Shown here in pieces: positions 34,406 to 43,138 of a DNA stretch of 64,000 nt. Numbering within the stretch: position 1 is the first letter of the stretch; each line of letters starts with the position of its first letter. The stretch is from the NCBI GenBank assembly GCA_964620605.1, contig CAZUHQ010000003.1:21565-85564 (forward strand). The letters run 5' to 3'. The notes under the pieces were generated by a model. The model was given only the letters and a program-made list of their open reading frames with translations. It was not told the DNA's origin and made no database searches. Source of the DNA: Thalassotalea_E sp964620605 (GTDB taxonomy: Bacteria; Pseudomonadota; Gammaproteobacteria; Enterobacterales; Alteromonadaceae). Both the position numbers and the translations under genes were made by a program.

Positions 34406-36295
34406 TTACGCAGTTTTACGTAACAGGCCATGCTTTTTCAAATAGACTAATAATAACGAAATTGCCGCTGGTGTGATACCAGAAATTCGTGATGCCTTGC
34501 CAATAGTCTCAGGTTTAGCATCGGTTAATTTAGCTACCACTTCATTGGATAAACCTGAGATCTGAGCATAATCAAACTCAGTCGGGATCAAGGTATCTTC
34601 ATGGCGTTTTTTCTTCGCGATATCATCGAGTTGACGCTCAATATAACCGGCATACTTGATCTGGATTTCCACCTGTTCAGCCGCTTGTTTGTCGGCTAAA
34701 GCCGAGCCTAAGCCGTCAACTTTCATTAAATCATTATACCTAACTTCCGGGCGACGCACTAAGTCTTCAAGACTGTTTTCACGGCTGATAGGTGTTTTCA
34801 ATAACTCATTGACCTGTTCAACGACCTGATGATCTTTTTGGATCCAGACCTCTTTTAAACGTTGACGCTCCTGTGCGACATGTTCCATTTTTTCGTTAAA
34901 ACGACGCCAGCGCTTTTCGTCCACTAAGCCGAGTTTATAGCCTTGTTCAGTCAAGCGAATATCTGCATTGTCTTCGCGCAATAATAGGCGATACTCCGCA
35001 CGAGAAGTAAACATCCTGTACGGTTCTTTGGTGCCTAAAGTAGCCAGGTCATCAATCAACACACCCATATAGGCCTGATCGCGACCTAATACTAACTGTT
35101 CTTTGCCCTGGACACGCGCTGCCGCATTGGTTGCCGCGATTAAGCCTTGGGCGCCAGCTTCCTCATAACCTGTGGTGCCATTAATTTGGCCGGCAAAATA
35201 CAGGTTATTAATAAATTTGCTTTCTAGGGTTTGTTTAAGATCGCGAGGATCGAAAAAATCATATTCAATCGCATAGCCAGGACGAGTGATATGGGCGTTT
35301 TCAAAACCCTTAATCGAACGTACCAGGTTCATCTGAACATCAAACGGCAAGCTGGTAGAAATACCGTTTGGATAGACTTCGTGAGTGGTCAGTCCTTCTG
35401 GCTCAACAAATATTTGATGTGATTGTTTATCGGCAAAGCGGGTGATCTTATCTTCGATCGATGGGCAATATCTTGGCCCTATGCCTTCAATCACACCGGT
35501 ATACATAGGCGAGCGATCCAAGCCATTGCGAATCACCTCATGGGTTTGCTCATTGGTATGAGTGATATAACAGGAAATTTGCTCAGGATGATCATCTAAC
35601 GATCCCATAAATGAAAATACCGGGCGAGGATCATCACCCGGTTGTTCTTCCATCACAGAAAAATCAAGGGTTCTGGCGTCTAAACGCGGTGGAGTACCTG
35701 TTTTTAGGCGATCGATCCTAAATGGCATATCACGTAGTTTACTGGCGAGATTAACACTGGCAGGATCACCGGCACGACCACCTTGATAGTTATTTAAACC
35801 AATATGGATTTGGCCAGCAAGAAAAGTTCCAACGGTTAATACCACAGTTTGCGCCTTAAATTTCAGCCCCATTTGAGTAGAAACGCCAACCACTTGATCA
35901 TTTTCTAAAATAAGATCATCGCATGGCTGTTGAAAAATGGTTAAATTCTGCTGATTTTCCAGGTAATTTCTAACAAAAGCCTTATATAAAGCCCGGTCTG
36001 CCTGAGCGCGAGTTGCTCTGACTGCTGGCCCTTTACTGGCATTTAAAGTACGAAATTGGATCGCCGCATGATCAATCGCAGTAGCCATTAATCCGCCTAA
36101 GGCATCGATTTCTTTTACCAGATGGCCTTTACCAATACCACCGATCGCCGGGTTACAAGACATTTGTCCTAAGGTATCAATATTGTGCGTTAACAATAAG
36201 GTATTACAACCCATACGTGCCGCAGCTAATGCGGCTTCTGTACCCGCATGCCCGCCGCCGACAACAATTACATCATATGAGCTTTGATACCACAT
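34406..36295 (-). CDS. mnmG: tRNA U34 carboxymethylaminomethyl synthase, FAD subunit
   Basis: The 629-residue partner of MnmE, modifying the wobble uridine of several tRNAs in an FAD- and folate-dependent reaction. The N-terminal FAD-binding motif is DVIVVGGGHAGTEAALAAARMG. GQMSCNPAIGGIGKGHLVKEIDALGG is the family signature, and two conserved Cys-containing regions follow. It begins right beside oriC and is transcribed away from it. Confidence 0.98.
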   Translation of the reverse strand: MWYQSSYDVIVVGGGHAGTEAALAAARMGCNTLLLTHNIDTLGQMSCNPAIGGIGKGHLVKEIDALGGLMATAIDHAAIQFRTLNASKGPAVRATRAQADRALYKAFVRNYLENQQNLTIFQQPCDDLILENDQVVGVSTQMGLKFKAQTVVLTVGTFLAGQIHIGLNNYQGGRAGDPASVNLASKLRDMPFRIDRLKTGTPPRLDARTLDFSVMEEQPGDDPRPVFSFMGSLDDHPEQISCYITHTNEQTHEVIRNGLDRSPMYTGVIEGIGPRYCPSIEDKITRFADKQSHQIFVEPEGLTTHEVYPNGISTSLPFDVQMNLVRSIKGFENAHITRPGYAIEYDFFDPRDLKQTLESKFINNLYFAGQINGTTGYEEAGAQGLIAATNAAARVQGKEQLVLGRDQAYMGVLIDDLATLGTKEPYRMFTSRAEYRLLLREDNADIRLTEQGYKLGLVDEKRWRRFNEKMEHVAQERQRLKEVWIQKDHQVVEQVNELLKTPISRENSLEDLVRRPEVRYNDLMKVDGLGSALADKQAAEQVEIQIKYAGYIERQLDDIAKKKRHEDTLIPTEFDYAQISGLSNEVVAKLTDAKPETIGKASRISGITPAAISLLLVYLKKHGLLRKTA

Positions 36296-36360
36296 AAAAA
36301 ATTAGCCTTGAAAAATGATTAAAAATAAAAGGGCACGGATTTTAACTTTTTTTCACTTTA

Positions 36361-36700
36361 AGGGGAATGATCAAATGATGAAAAAGATCGTGAAAGGATC
36401 ACTAAATAATATATAAGATCTATTTAAAGATCTTATTATTATACTTTATTAAGCAAAAGGATCTTTGTGGATAAGCTATTTTATTGTAATTAAATCAGTA
36501 GTTTATATATGATCGTTTTGTGTGATCAAACTTTGATCAAAACAATTATAAGCTTTGATCAAATAGCTTGTTTATCCACAGGAGGTTTTTTAATAATTTT
36601 TGTAAACTGGAAAATAATAGAAAATTCATAGTTTATTTTTATTTTATCCACATATGTTTATTTTAACGATATTAATTGTGAATAACTTATTGGTAAGCTT
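36361..36700. other. oriC: Chromosomal replication origin oriC
   Basis: The 405-bp gap between mnmG and mioC is AT-rich and organised like E. coli oriC. GATC occurs ten times between 36369 and 36560, allowing Dam/SeqA control. An unwinding element with 13-mer-like repeats lies at about 36417-36445 (GATCTATTTAAAG, then GATCTTATTATTA). Perfect DnaA boxes are at 36466-36474 (TGTGGATAA), 36572-36580 and 36644-36652 (TTATCCACA), with a variant TGTGAATAA at 36677-36685. The order (AT-rich 13-mers, then an inverted first DnaA box) is the same as in E. coli. The flanking genes are also those of enteric oriC. Confidence 0.93.
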
Positions 36701-36701
36701 G

Positions 36702-37145
36702 TTATAAAAGATCTTTATTTTTTGTGATCCAGATCTGAGATTCGCATTCTGGATCTATTTCTTGCTGCATATCAAAGGTTTTTAGTTTAATTATTTTTTT
36801 GCATCCTTTTGATTTCAAAAGCTTTTCTATGTTTTTGGCTGCTTGGCAAAAAGTATCATAACTGGAATCACCGATCCCGATAACAGCAAATTTCGTAGTA
36901 CTTAGATCTTGATCGCTTGCTGTGAGTTGTTTAACGAAAGGCATAAGATTGTCTGGGTAGTCACCGGCACCGTGCGTTGAGGTACAGATCAGCCAGAATT
37001 GATCTTGGTGCGGGATCTGATCAAGTTCAGGAGTAAAATGTAGGGTAGTTTGGTGACCTAAGTTGTCTAAGGTTTCCTGACAGGCTTCTGCGACATATTC
37101 TGTGCCGCCTAACATGCTGCCAACGATGATTTGGATATTTGCCAT
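36702..37145 (-). CDS. mioC: Flavodoxin-like protein MioC
   Basis: A 147-residue FMN-binding protein resembling E. coli MioC, reported to support biotin synthase. The FMN phosphate loop is in VGSMLGGTEYVAE, and STHGAGDYPDN and GIGDSSYDTFC are the ring-binding loops. The start MANIQIIVGS is chosen by alignment to the family; the ATG four codons earlier is also possible, and the open frame extends 31 codons beyond. Transcription runs toward oriC, as in E. coli, where it may affect initiation. Confidence 0.92.
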   Translation of the reverse strand: MANIQIIVGSMLGGTEYVAEACQETLDNLGHQTTLHFTPELDQIPHQDQFWLICTSTHGAGDYPDNLMPFVKQLTASDQDLSTTKFAVIGIGDSSYDTFCQAAKNIEKLLKSKGCKKIIKLKTFDMQQEIDPECESQIWITKNKDLL

Positions 37146-37224
37146 TGAATTACTCATTCTGTGCTGTAAATGGGAGACGGGCAGTTTAACACCATCTAAA
37201 ATGAGTATTATAATGGGGGATATA

Positions 37225-37266
37225 GAAAAACAGAGCAAGCTTCAAATCTTGCTTGGTTTGCTCTGT
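37225..37266 (-). terminator. Terminator of mnmE
   Basis: Arms ACAGAGCAA and TTGCTCTGT with a paired interior (CAAG/CTTG) are followed on the minus strand by TTTTTC. It lies 22 bp after the mnmE stop. Confidence 0.8.
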
Positions 37267-37288
37267 ATCAAATGATTAAATTAAAGTT

Positions 37289-38668
37289 TTATTTACCGAT
37301 ACAAAATGACGAGAAAATCTGCCCTAACAGATCATCGTTAGTAAATTCTCCGGTGATTTGATTCAGTGCTTGCTGACAAAGGCGCAGTTCTTCTGCCAGG
37401 ATTTCTCCGGCAACATAAGCCTCTAATTGGTCAAGGCCGGTAACCAGATGATGGTGAGCCTGCTCTAACGCCGCTAAATGGCGACGACGCGCCATAAAAC
37501 CACCTTCAACATTGCCCTGATAGCCCATGATGTCTTTTAGATGCTGTTTGAGCGTAGAAACGCCATTTCCTGTTTTTGCCGACAATGTGATGGTTGGCAA
37601 AGCAGCATCGTTAATAAGTCCGGTTGGTACGCCTGAAATATCCGCCTTATTGCGGATCACTGTCAATCCTATGTTATCCGGTAATTTGTCGAAAAACTCT
37701 GGCCACACGGCTTTTGGGTTATCATGCATATCTTGTGTGGAATCTACCATGAGCAGGATGCGATCTGCCTGATTGATCTCCTGCCAGGCGCGTTCGATAC
37801 CGATTTGTTCGACTTTATCGGCGCTATCCCTTAATCCGGCGGTATCGATAATATGCAGCGGCATGCCATCTATATGGATTTGTTCTGTTAGTACGTCTCG
37901 GGTAGTGCCCTCAATATCTGTGACGATCGCAGATTCTTTGCCACTAAGGGCGTTAAGCAGGCTGGATTTTCCGGCATTTGGCCGACCGGCAATCACCACG
38001 CGCATGCCTTCACGAATGATGCTGCCTTGTTGTGCCTGCTGTTGGACATCTTCTACTTCGTCAATGATGGCTTTTAAATCGTTGACAATTTTTTCGTCGG
38101 CGAGAAAATCGATCTCTTCTTCAGGAAAGTCGATGGCAGCTTCCACATACATCCGTAAATGAATAGTACTTTCGACCATTTGATCTACCAGTTTGGAAAA
38201 ATCTCCTTGTAGTGAGTGAAGGGCGCAACGGGCTGCCTGCTCCGAGCTGGAATTGATCAAATCGGCAATCGCTTCAGCTTGGGTCAGATCCAGCTTATCG
38301 TTAATAAATGCCTGTTCACTAAACTCGCCCGGTTTGGCCATTCTGACCTTGTCTAACGTCAGTATTTCTTTTAACAGCATATCGAGAATGACTGGACCGC
38401 CGTGACCTTGGAGCTCAAGCACATCTTCACCGGTAAAAGAATTCGGTCCTTTAAAATAAAGCGCAATACCTTGATCAAGCGGCTGTTGACTGCTGTCATA
38501 GAAAGTTAAATATTCGGCTTTTCTAAGCTCAGGTACTTTGCCTAGCACATGCTGCGCAACGTTTGTTGCTTGTGGCCCTGAGACGCGAATGATACCAACA
38601 CCTCCTCGACCGGGTGCCGTTGCCTGTGCGGCAATTGTTTCTTTATTTGACAGGGCGTTAGCGCTCAT
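37289..38668 (-). CDS. mnmE: tRNA U34 modification GTPase MnmE
   Basis: A 459-residue potassium-dependent GTPase acting with MnmG. The N-terminal folate-binding domain starts TIAAQATAPGRGGVGIIRVSG. The G domain has GRPNAGKSSLLNAL, DIEGTTRD, DTAGLRD and NKAD. The C-terminus ends with the catalytic CIGK motif. It is separated from yidC by a terminator. Having mnmE, mioC, oriC and mnmG contiguous differs from E. coli, where they are far apart. Confidence 0.98.
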   Translation of the reverse strand: MSANALSNKETIAAQATAPGRGGVGIIRVSGPQATNVAQHVLGKVPELRKAEYLTFYDSSQQPLDQGIALYFKGPNSFTGEDVLELQGHGGPVILDMLLKEILTLDKVRMAKPGEFSEQAFINDKLDLTQAEAIADLINSSSEQAARCALHSLQGDFSKLVDQMVESTIHLRMYVEAAIDFPEEEIDFLADEKIVNDLKAIIDEVEDVQQQAQQGSIIREGMRVVIAGRPNAGKSSLLNALSGKESAIVTDIEGTTRDVLTEQIHIDGMPLHIIDTAGLRDSADKVEQIGIERAWQEINQADRILLMVDSTQDMHDNPKAVWPEFFDKLPDNIGLTVIRNKADISGVPTGLINDAALPTITLSAKTGNGVSTLKQHLKDIMGYQGNVEGGFMARRRHLAALEQAHHHLVTGLDQLEAYVAGEILAEELRLCQQALNQITGEFTNDDLLGQIFSSFCIGK

Positions 38669-38752
38669 GTGTTACCTAATGATCAGTACAAAGTTAAATC
38701 GTTATTATAAACGCTTCGTGTGGGTTAGGGGAATTGTTGCGGTGCAGAAACA

Positions 38753-38779
38753 AAAAACGCGACTTATCGTCACGTTTTT
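38753..38779 (-). terminator. Terminator of the rpmH-yidC operon
   Basis: On the minus strand AAAAACGTGAC, GATAA and GTCGCGTTTTTT form a stem with one G-U or mismatch position and a T-run. It lies about 110 bp after the yidC stop. Confidence 0.75.
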
Positions 38780-38833
38780 ATATACAGGATGTATGGTCAG
38801 TTTTTTAGTTCCAGACAAAAACTAAGTACTCAT

Positions 38834-38865
38834 ATCCATGTAAGCAATGTCACGGTTACATGGAT
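38834..38865. repeat. Hairpin-forming intergenic repeat
   Basis: Arms ATCCATGTAA and TTACATGGAT (10 bp, perfect) surround a 12-base loop. The left arm recurs at 51070-51079 after glyS (ACATCCATGTAACCG), so this belongs to the same family of dispersed intergenic sequences as the repeats near 21887 and 51086. Confidence 0.6.
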
Positions 38866-38887
38866 GTAAAAGAGCGACGATGTCAGA

Positions 38888-40528
38888 CTATTTGGCTTTT
38901 TGTTTTTCCAATGCCGAGAAGATGATCTTCATCTGGACGATAGAAATAATATTACTGACTAACCAGTATAATACCAGGCCAGATGGGAACCAGAAGAAAA
39001 ATACGGTAAACATCACAGGCATATATTGCATGATTTTTTGTTGCATCGGATCTTGCACTGTCATCGGCTGCATTTTTTGCATAATGAACATGCTGATACC
39101 CATTAATATCGGCAGAATATAGTAAGGATCTTTTGACGACAGGTCGGTTAACCATAAACCGAAAGAGGCATGGCGTAGTTCGACACTTTCCAAGAATACC
39201 CAGTATAACGCCAGGAAGATTGGCATTTGGATAAGTAGCGGTAAACAGCCTCCAGCAGGATTGACTTTTTCTTTGCGGTAAAGTTCCATCATCCCTTGCG
39301 ACATTTTTTGTCTGTCGTCACCGAAACGCTCTTTTAATTGCGTCATTTTCGGCTGCAGTTCACGCATTTTCGCCATTGACGAGTATTGCGCTTTGGTTAG
39401 CGGGTACATGATGCCTTTTACCATAATGGTGATGATGATGATGGCAATCCCCCAGTTAGCTACTAAGGCTTGAATTTGAAGTAACAGCCAGTGTAATAGG
39501 TCACTGATCATAAAGAGAGGGCCAAAGTCGACGGTTAAATTCAGCCCATCAGCAATTTTAGCTAATATTTCTTTATTTTTCGGACCAACATAAAGGCTGG
39601 TTGAAGCGGTTGCCTGTTCATTAGGTTCAATTAGCAGAGCTGGGGCTTTAAAACCAATAACTGCCTCACCATTGCGGGTATAGTTGGTATATAGCTGGTT
39701 GACTTCGTCTGCTGCCGGGATCCAGGAAGCAACGAAATAATGCTGAAGCATGGCAACCCATCCACCTTGGGTTGAAACATTTAAGTTGGCATCGGCAATA
39801 TCGTCAAAGTCATATTTTTCGTAGCGTTCTTCTTTGGTTGAATAAGCAGCGCCGCGATAAGTTGGGATTAACGAGCTTGATTTATCTACCTGGGTAGATT
39901 GTTTTAACTGGGCGTAAAGTTCAACACTGGCGGTAGTTGCCGTGTTGTTATTGATAATATAGTCAACGGCAATCTGATAGCTTGCTGGTTCGAAGGTAAA
40001 ACGTTTGGTCACTGCCAAGCCGCTATCAGTTGTATAACTAAGATCAACTGTTAAAGGCGAACCATCTGTTAACTGGTATTGCTGTTGTTTGACTTGATAA
40101 ATAGGGCGACCTTTAATGATGCGATCAATCCCCTGGGCACCGGTTAGTCCACTTTGTGCAATATAGGTAAAGCCTGTGTTTTGCATGATAGTGAACGGGG
40201 TTTTACTGCCTTGCTCCGTTTCATACTGGAGTAAAGTCGCTTCAACAATATCACCACCTTGGGTATTTATTTTTACTTTTAAGACATCGGTAGTGATTTC
40301 AACCAGTGCTGCCGTTGGCTTAGTGGTTTTAGAGACGACAGGGCTATTGGCGCTGGACGCCGGGACAAAATCATTAGCTGAAGCCTCTGAACTAACAGTT
40401 GTATCATTTTGGCTGACTAGCGTTTGCATTTGCGGCTGCGCTGGCGCACTGTCTAGTTGCCATTGCTGATACAATAAAAAGGTGACAACCATTAAGGCAA
40501 TAAACAGAAAACTGCGTTGAGATTCCAT
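38888..40528 (-). CDS. yidC: Membrane protein insertase YidC
   Basis: The 546-residue insertase for inner-membrane proteins, including Fo subunits a and c. An N-terminal signal-anchor (FLFIALMVVTFLLYQQW) and a large periplasmic domain (about 60-340) are followed by the conserved five-helix core with PAGGCLPLLIQMPIFLALYWVF and MQYMPVMFTVFFFWFPSGLVLYWLVSN. It ends in a basic tail (ALEKQKAK). It lies 6 bp after yidD. Confidence 0.98.
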   Translation of the reverse strand: MESQRSFLFIALMVVTFLLYQQWQLDSAPAQPQMQTLVSQNDTTVSSEASANDFVPASSANSPVVSKTTKPTAALVEITTDVLKVKINTQGGDIVEATLLQYETEQGSKTPFTIMQNTGFTYIAQSGLTGAQGIDRIIKGRPIYQVKQQQYQLTDGSPLTVDLSYTTDSGLAVTKRFTFEPASYQIAVDYIINNNTATTASVELYAQLKQSTQVDKSSSLIPTYRGAAYSTKEERYEKYDFDDIADANLNVSTQGGWVAMLQHYFVASWIPAADEVNQLYTNYTRNGEAVIGFKAPALLIEPNEQATASTSLYVGPKNKEILAKIADGLNLTVDFGPLFMISDLLHWLLLQIQALVANWGIAIIIITIMVKGIMYPLTKAQYSSMAKMRELQPKMTQLKERFGDDRQKMSQGMMELYRKEKVNPAGGCLPLLIQMPIFLALYWVFLESVELRHASFGLWLTDLSSKDPYYILPILMGISMFIMQKMQPMTVQDPMQQKIMQYMPVMFTVFFFWFPSGLVLYWLVSNIISIVQMKIIFSALEKQKAK

Positions 40529-40534
40529 AATATG

Positions 40535-40783
40535 TTATTTCTCTTTTTTTAGTGGTGGCACGGGATCTTCTCCTCCCGCGTTTAGTGGGTGGCATTTTAG
40601 TATACGTTTGGCTGCTAACCAACAACCTTTTATCACACCAAAGCGATTAATTGCTTCAATTGCATAGCTTGAGCAAGTAGGCGTAAAACGGCAGTTATTG
40701 CCAAGCAGTGGGCTTAACCAGCGTTGATACGCTTTTACTATTGATATTGCAACTAGCTGTGGCGTTGAATTATTTTTCGCCAT
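40535..40783 (-). CDS. yidD: Membrane protein insertion efficiency factor YidD
   Basis: A small 82-residue, basic, membrane-associated protein that helps YidC-dependent insertion. Family signatures are seen: YQRWLSPLLGNNCRFTPTCSSYAIEAI with its Cys residues, and LKCHPLNAGGEDPVP. Its start overlaps the end of rnpA by 31 bp, the usual arrangement in this operon. Confidence 0.95.
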   Translation of the reverse strand: MAKNNSTPQLVAISIVKAYQRWLSPLLGNNCRFTPTCSSYAIEAINRFGVIKGCWLAAKRILKCHPLNAGGEDPVPPLKKEK

Positions 40784-41106
40784 ATTTTATCTAATTGCTG
40801 TCTGATCTGCTGGTTTTCAAGGCTATCTGTGCCAGATTTCACCATGATGACCATATCGATCTCTGGTAACTGAGATAATTTCAGGCGAAAGCTTTCTCTG
40901 ATTTGTCGTTTGATACGGTTGCGCTGTACCGCCAATTTAACACGTTTTTTGGCAATAGCTAAACCTAAACGTTTTTGCTTATTGTTATTTTGGCTAACGA
41001 GAACGGTAATATGGCTGGAGCCAAATCTGAGAGGATTTTTGAAAACTTTTTGGAATTGACTGGGAGTCAACAAACGTGACTCCCGAGTAAATTGCTTAGT
41101 AACCAT
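40753..41106 (-). CDS. rnpA: Ribonuclease P protein component
   Basis: The 117-residue basic protein subunit of RNase P, which matures tRNA 5' ends. The RNR signature is in AIAKKRVKLAVQRNRIKRQIRESFR, and the N-terminal LLTPSQFQKVFKNP is typical. It follows rpmH by 39 bp and overlaps yidD. Confidence 0.97.
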   Translation of the reverse strand: MVTKQFTRESRLLTPSQFQKVFKNPLRFGSSHITVLVSQNNNKQKRLGLAIAKKRVKLAVQRNRIKRQIRESFRLKLSQLPEIDMVIMVKSGTDSLENQQIRQQLDKIWRKIIQRHS

Positions 41107-41145
41107 GGTGGTTACCTGCTCTTTATTAAAGATTAAACAAAGAGA

Positions 41146-41280
41146 TTAAGCGCTTAGGCGTGCACGGCCTTTAGCACGACGACGTGCAATAACTGCACGA
41201 CCGTTTTTAGTAGCCATACGAGCACGGAATCCGTGGTTACGTTTACGCTTTAATACGCTAGGTTGAAATGTTCTTTTCAT
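41146..41280 (-). CDS. rpmH: 50S ribosomal protein L34
   Basis: A 44-residue basic protein reading MKRTFQPSVLKRKRNHGFRA, then RMATKNGRAVIARRRAKGRA and RLSA, a full match to the L34 family. It is the first gene of the rpmH-rnpA-yidD-yidC operon, divergent from dnaA. Confidence 0.98.
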   Translation of the reverse strand: MKRTFQPSVLKRKRNHGFRARMATKNGRAVIARRRAKGRARLSA

Positions 41281-41735
41281 TACGCTATCCGTCGGTTGTT
41301 GTTGCCCTGGCAAACCGCCGTATTGAGCACACTGGGTTCAAAAAATGAGGGCGAATTCTAAATAGAAAGTTTCGCATTGTCAATATTTATTGTCAGCTTA
41401 AAGTTAAAAGATCATCTGAGGATCCTTAAAGGATCTGTTGAATATCCACAGTTTTATAACAAGTAGCTGCTTTTCGCTTATTATTTAAGCTGAATTGCCT
41501 TGTTAAGAGCAAAAAACTCTATATAAAAATTTTTAAATCAATTTAAATATATAAATGAATTTTATAAGTAAATCAAATGGTTGTTTTTTAAAGGTGCTAG
41601 GTTTTACTTTTATTGAAAAAGTCAATATTGCACTTGTGGATAACTAAAGAGATAATACCGCTCTTTATAACAATAATCTTGATTAGTGGCCGAAAACGAT
41701 CTTTTAAAGCGCCGCTAAGTAACAGGAGTTTTCTT
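41281..41735. other. rpmH-dnaA divergent control region with extra DnaA boxes
   Basis: This 455-bp AT-rich gap holds the rpmH promoter and the dnaA leader. A perfect DnaA box TGTGGATAA is at 41635-41643, and ATATCCACA (one mismatch) is at 41442-41450. Three GATC sites occur at 41410-41436. This fits DnaA autoregulation. A role as a secondary origin element is possible but not needed. Confidence 0.6.
41355..41383 (-). promoter_or_regulatory. Sigma70 promoter of the rpmH operon
   Basis: On the minus strand TTGACA (41378-41383), 17 bp, then TAGAAT (41355-41360): a near-consensus promoter about 75 bp before the rpmH ATG. Confidence 0.85.
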
Positions 41736-43109
41736 TTGGAACATGCTCTCTGGCAACGATGCCTCTCTATTTTACAAGAGGAACTTCCTGCCCAACAATT
41801 CAGTATGTGGATCCGTCCGTTACAATGTGTAATCGATGCTAATATCATGACCTTGTATGCACCTAATCGTTTTGTATTGGATTGGGTTAGAGATAAGTAT
41901 GTTGATCGGATCAACGAGCTAGTTTCATTAGAAGAATCAGGGAATCCACCATTACTGCGTTTTGATGTTGGTAGTATTCCTAAAACCGATGCTGTGGTAA
42001 AGGAAGACGATAAGGCGTTTGCCCCGAAAAAAACTGCCAATAGCAATAATGAAAAAAGTACTAATTTTCCAGAAGCCAACCTGCCGAAGAAAACCAATGT
42101 TCGCGTTAATTATACCTTTGATAACTTTGTAGAAGGTAAGTCGAATCAGTTAGCCCGTGCTGCCGCTTCTCAAGTCGCTGATAATCCAGGTACTGCATAT
42201 AATCCGTTGTTTATCTACGGCGGTACCGGCTTAGGTAAAACCCACTTGCTTCATGCGGTCGGTAACGGCATTTTATTAAATAAGCCGAATGCCAAAATTG
42301 CCTATATGCATTCGGAGCGTTTTGTTCAGGACATGGTACGGGCGCTGCAAAACAATGCAATTGAAAAATTTAAGCAATATTATCGTAGTGTTGATGCCTT
42401 GTTGATCGATGATATTCAGTTTTTCGCCAACAAAGAGCGCACTCAAGAAGAGTTTTTCCATACCTTTAATGCCTTGCTTGAAGGAAATCAGCAAATCATC
42501 TTAACCAGTGATCGCTATCCAAAGGAAATAGACGGTGTTGAAGACAGATTAAAATCTCGTTTTGGCTGGGGCTTAACCATAGCGATTGAACCACCAGAGC
42601 TGGAAACTCGCGTTGCCATCCTTAAGCGTAAGGCACAGGAAAGTCAGATTAACCTTGCGGATGAAGTGGCATTTTTTATCGCCAAGCGTTTGCGCTCAAA
42701 TGTTCGTGAGCTAGAAGGAGCATTAAATCGGGTGATAGCCAACGCTAATTTTACCGGCAGAGCGATTAATATCGATTTTGTTAAAGAAGCGTTAAGAGAT
42801 TTACTTGCCTTACAGGATAAGTTAGTTACTATCGATAATATCCAGAAAACGGTTGCTGAATATTATAAGATTAAAGTCGCTGATTTATTGTCAAAAAGAA
42901 GAAATCGATCAGTGGCTAGACCTAGGCAAATTGCAATGGCATTATCAAAGGAATTAACTAACCATAGTTTACCCGAAATTGGCGATGCCTTTGGCGGTAA
43001 AGATCATACAACCGTGTTGCATGCGTGTAGAAAAGTAAAGGAATTACGAGAAGAGTCTCACGATATAAAAGAAGATTATTCTAATTTAACTAGAACCCTT
43101 TCATCCTAA
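41736..43109 (+). CDS. dnaA: Chromosomal replication initiator DnaA
   Basis: A 457-residue AAA+ initiator that binds DnaA boxes and opens oriC. The TTG start at 41736 (reading MEHALWQRCLSILQEELPAQ) is chosen because AGGAG lies seven bases before it and domain I then starts as in the family. The open frame extends 41 codons upstream into non-homologous sequence. A variable linker at about 90-125 is followed by Walker A (GGTGLGKTHLLHAVGN), Walker B (LLIDDIQFF) and the C-terminal box-binding helix (GGKDHTTVLHACRKVKEL). It heads the dnaA-dnaN-recF-gyrB cluster. Confidence 0.97.
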   Translation: MEHALWQRCLSILQEELPAQQFSMWIRPLQCVIDANIMTLYAPNRFVLDWVRDKYVDRINELVSLEESGNPPLLRFDVGSIPKTDAVVKEDDKAFAPKKTANSNNEKSTNFPEANLPKKTNVRVNYTFDNFVEGKSNQLARAAASQVADNPGTAYNPLFIYGGTGLGKTHLLHAVGNGILLNKPNAKIAYMHSERFVQDMVRALQNNAIEKFKQYYRSVDALLIDDIQFFANKERTQEEFFHTFNALLEGNQQIILTSDRYPKEIDGVEDRLKSRFGWGLTIAIEPPELETRVAILKRKAQESQINLADEVAFFIAKRLRSNVRELEGALNRVIANANFTGRAINIDFVKEALRDLLALQDKLVTIDNIQKTVAEYYKIKVADLLSKRRNRSVARPRQIAMALSKELTNHSLPEIGDAFGGKDHTTVLHACRKVKELREESHDIKEDYSNLTRTLSS

Positions 43110-43138
43110 CAATAAGGTATAAAAATAGTAGGTATAAA

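Noticed and set aside
41613..41735. Longer open frame upstream of dnaA.
   Set aside because: The extra 41 residues do not resemble DnaA domain I, and they cover a DnaA box; the TTG at 41736 has a well-placed AGGAG.
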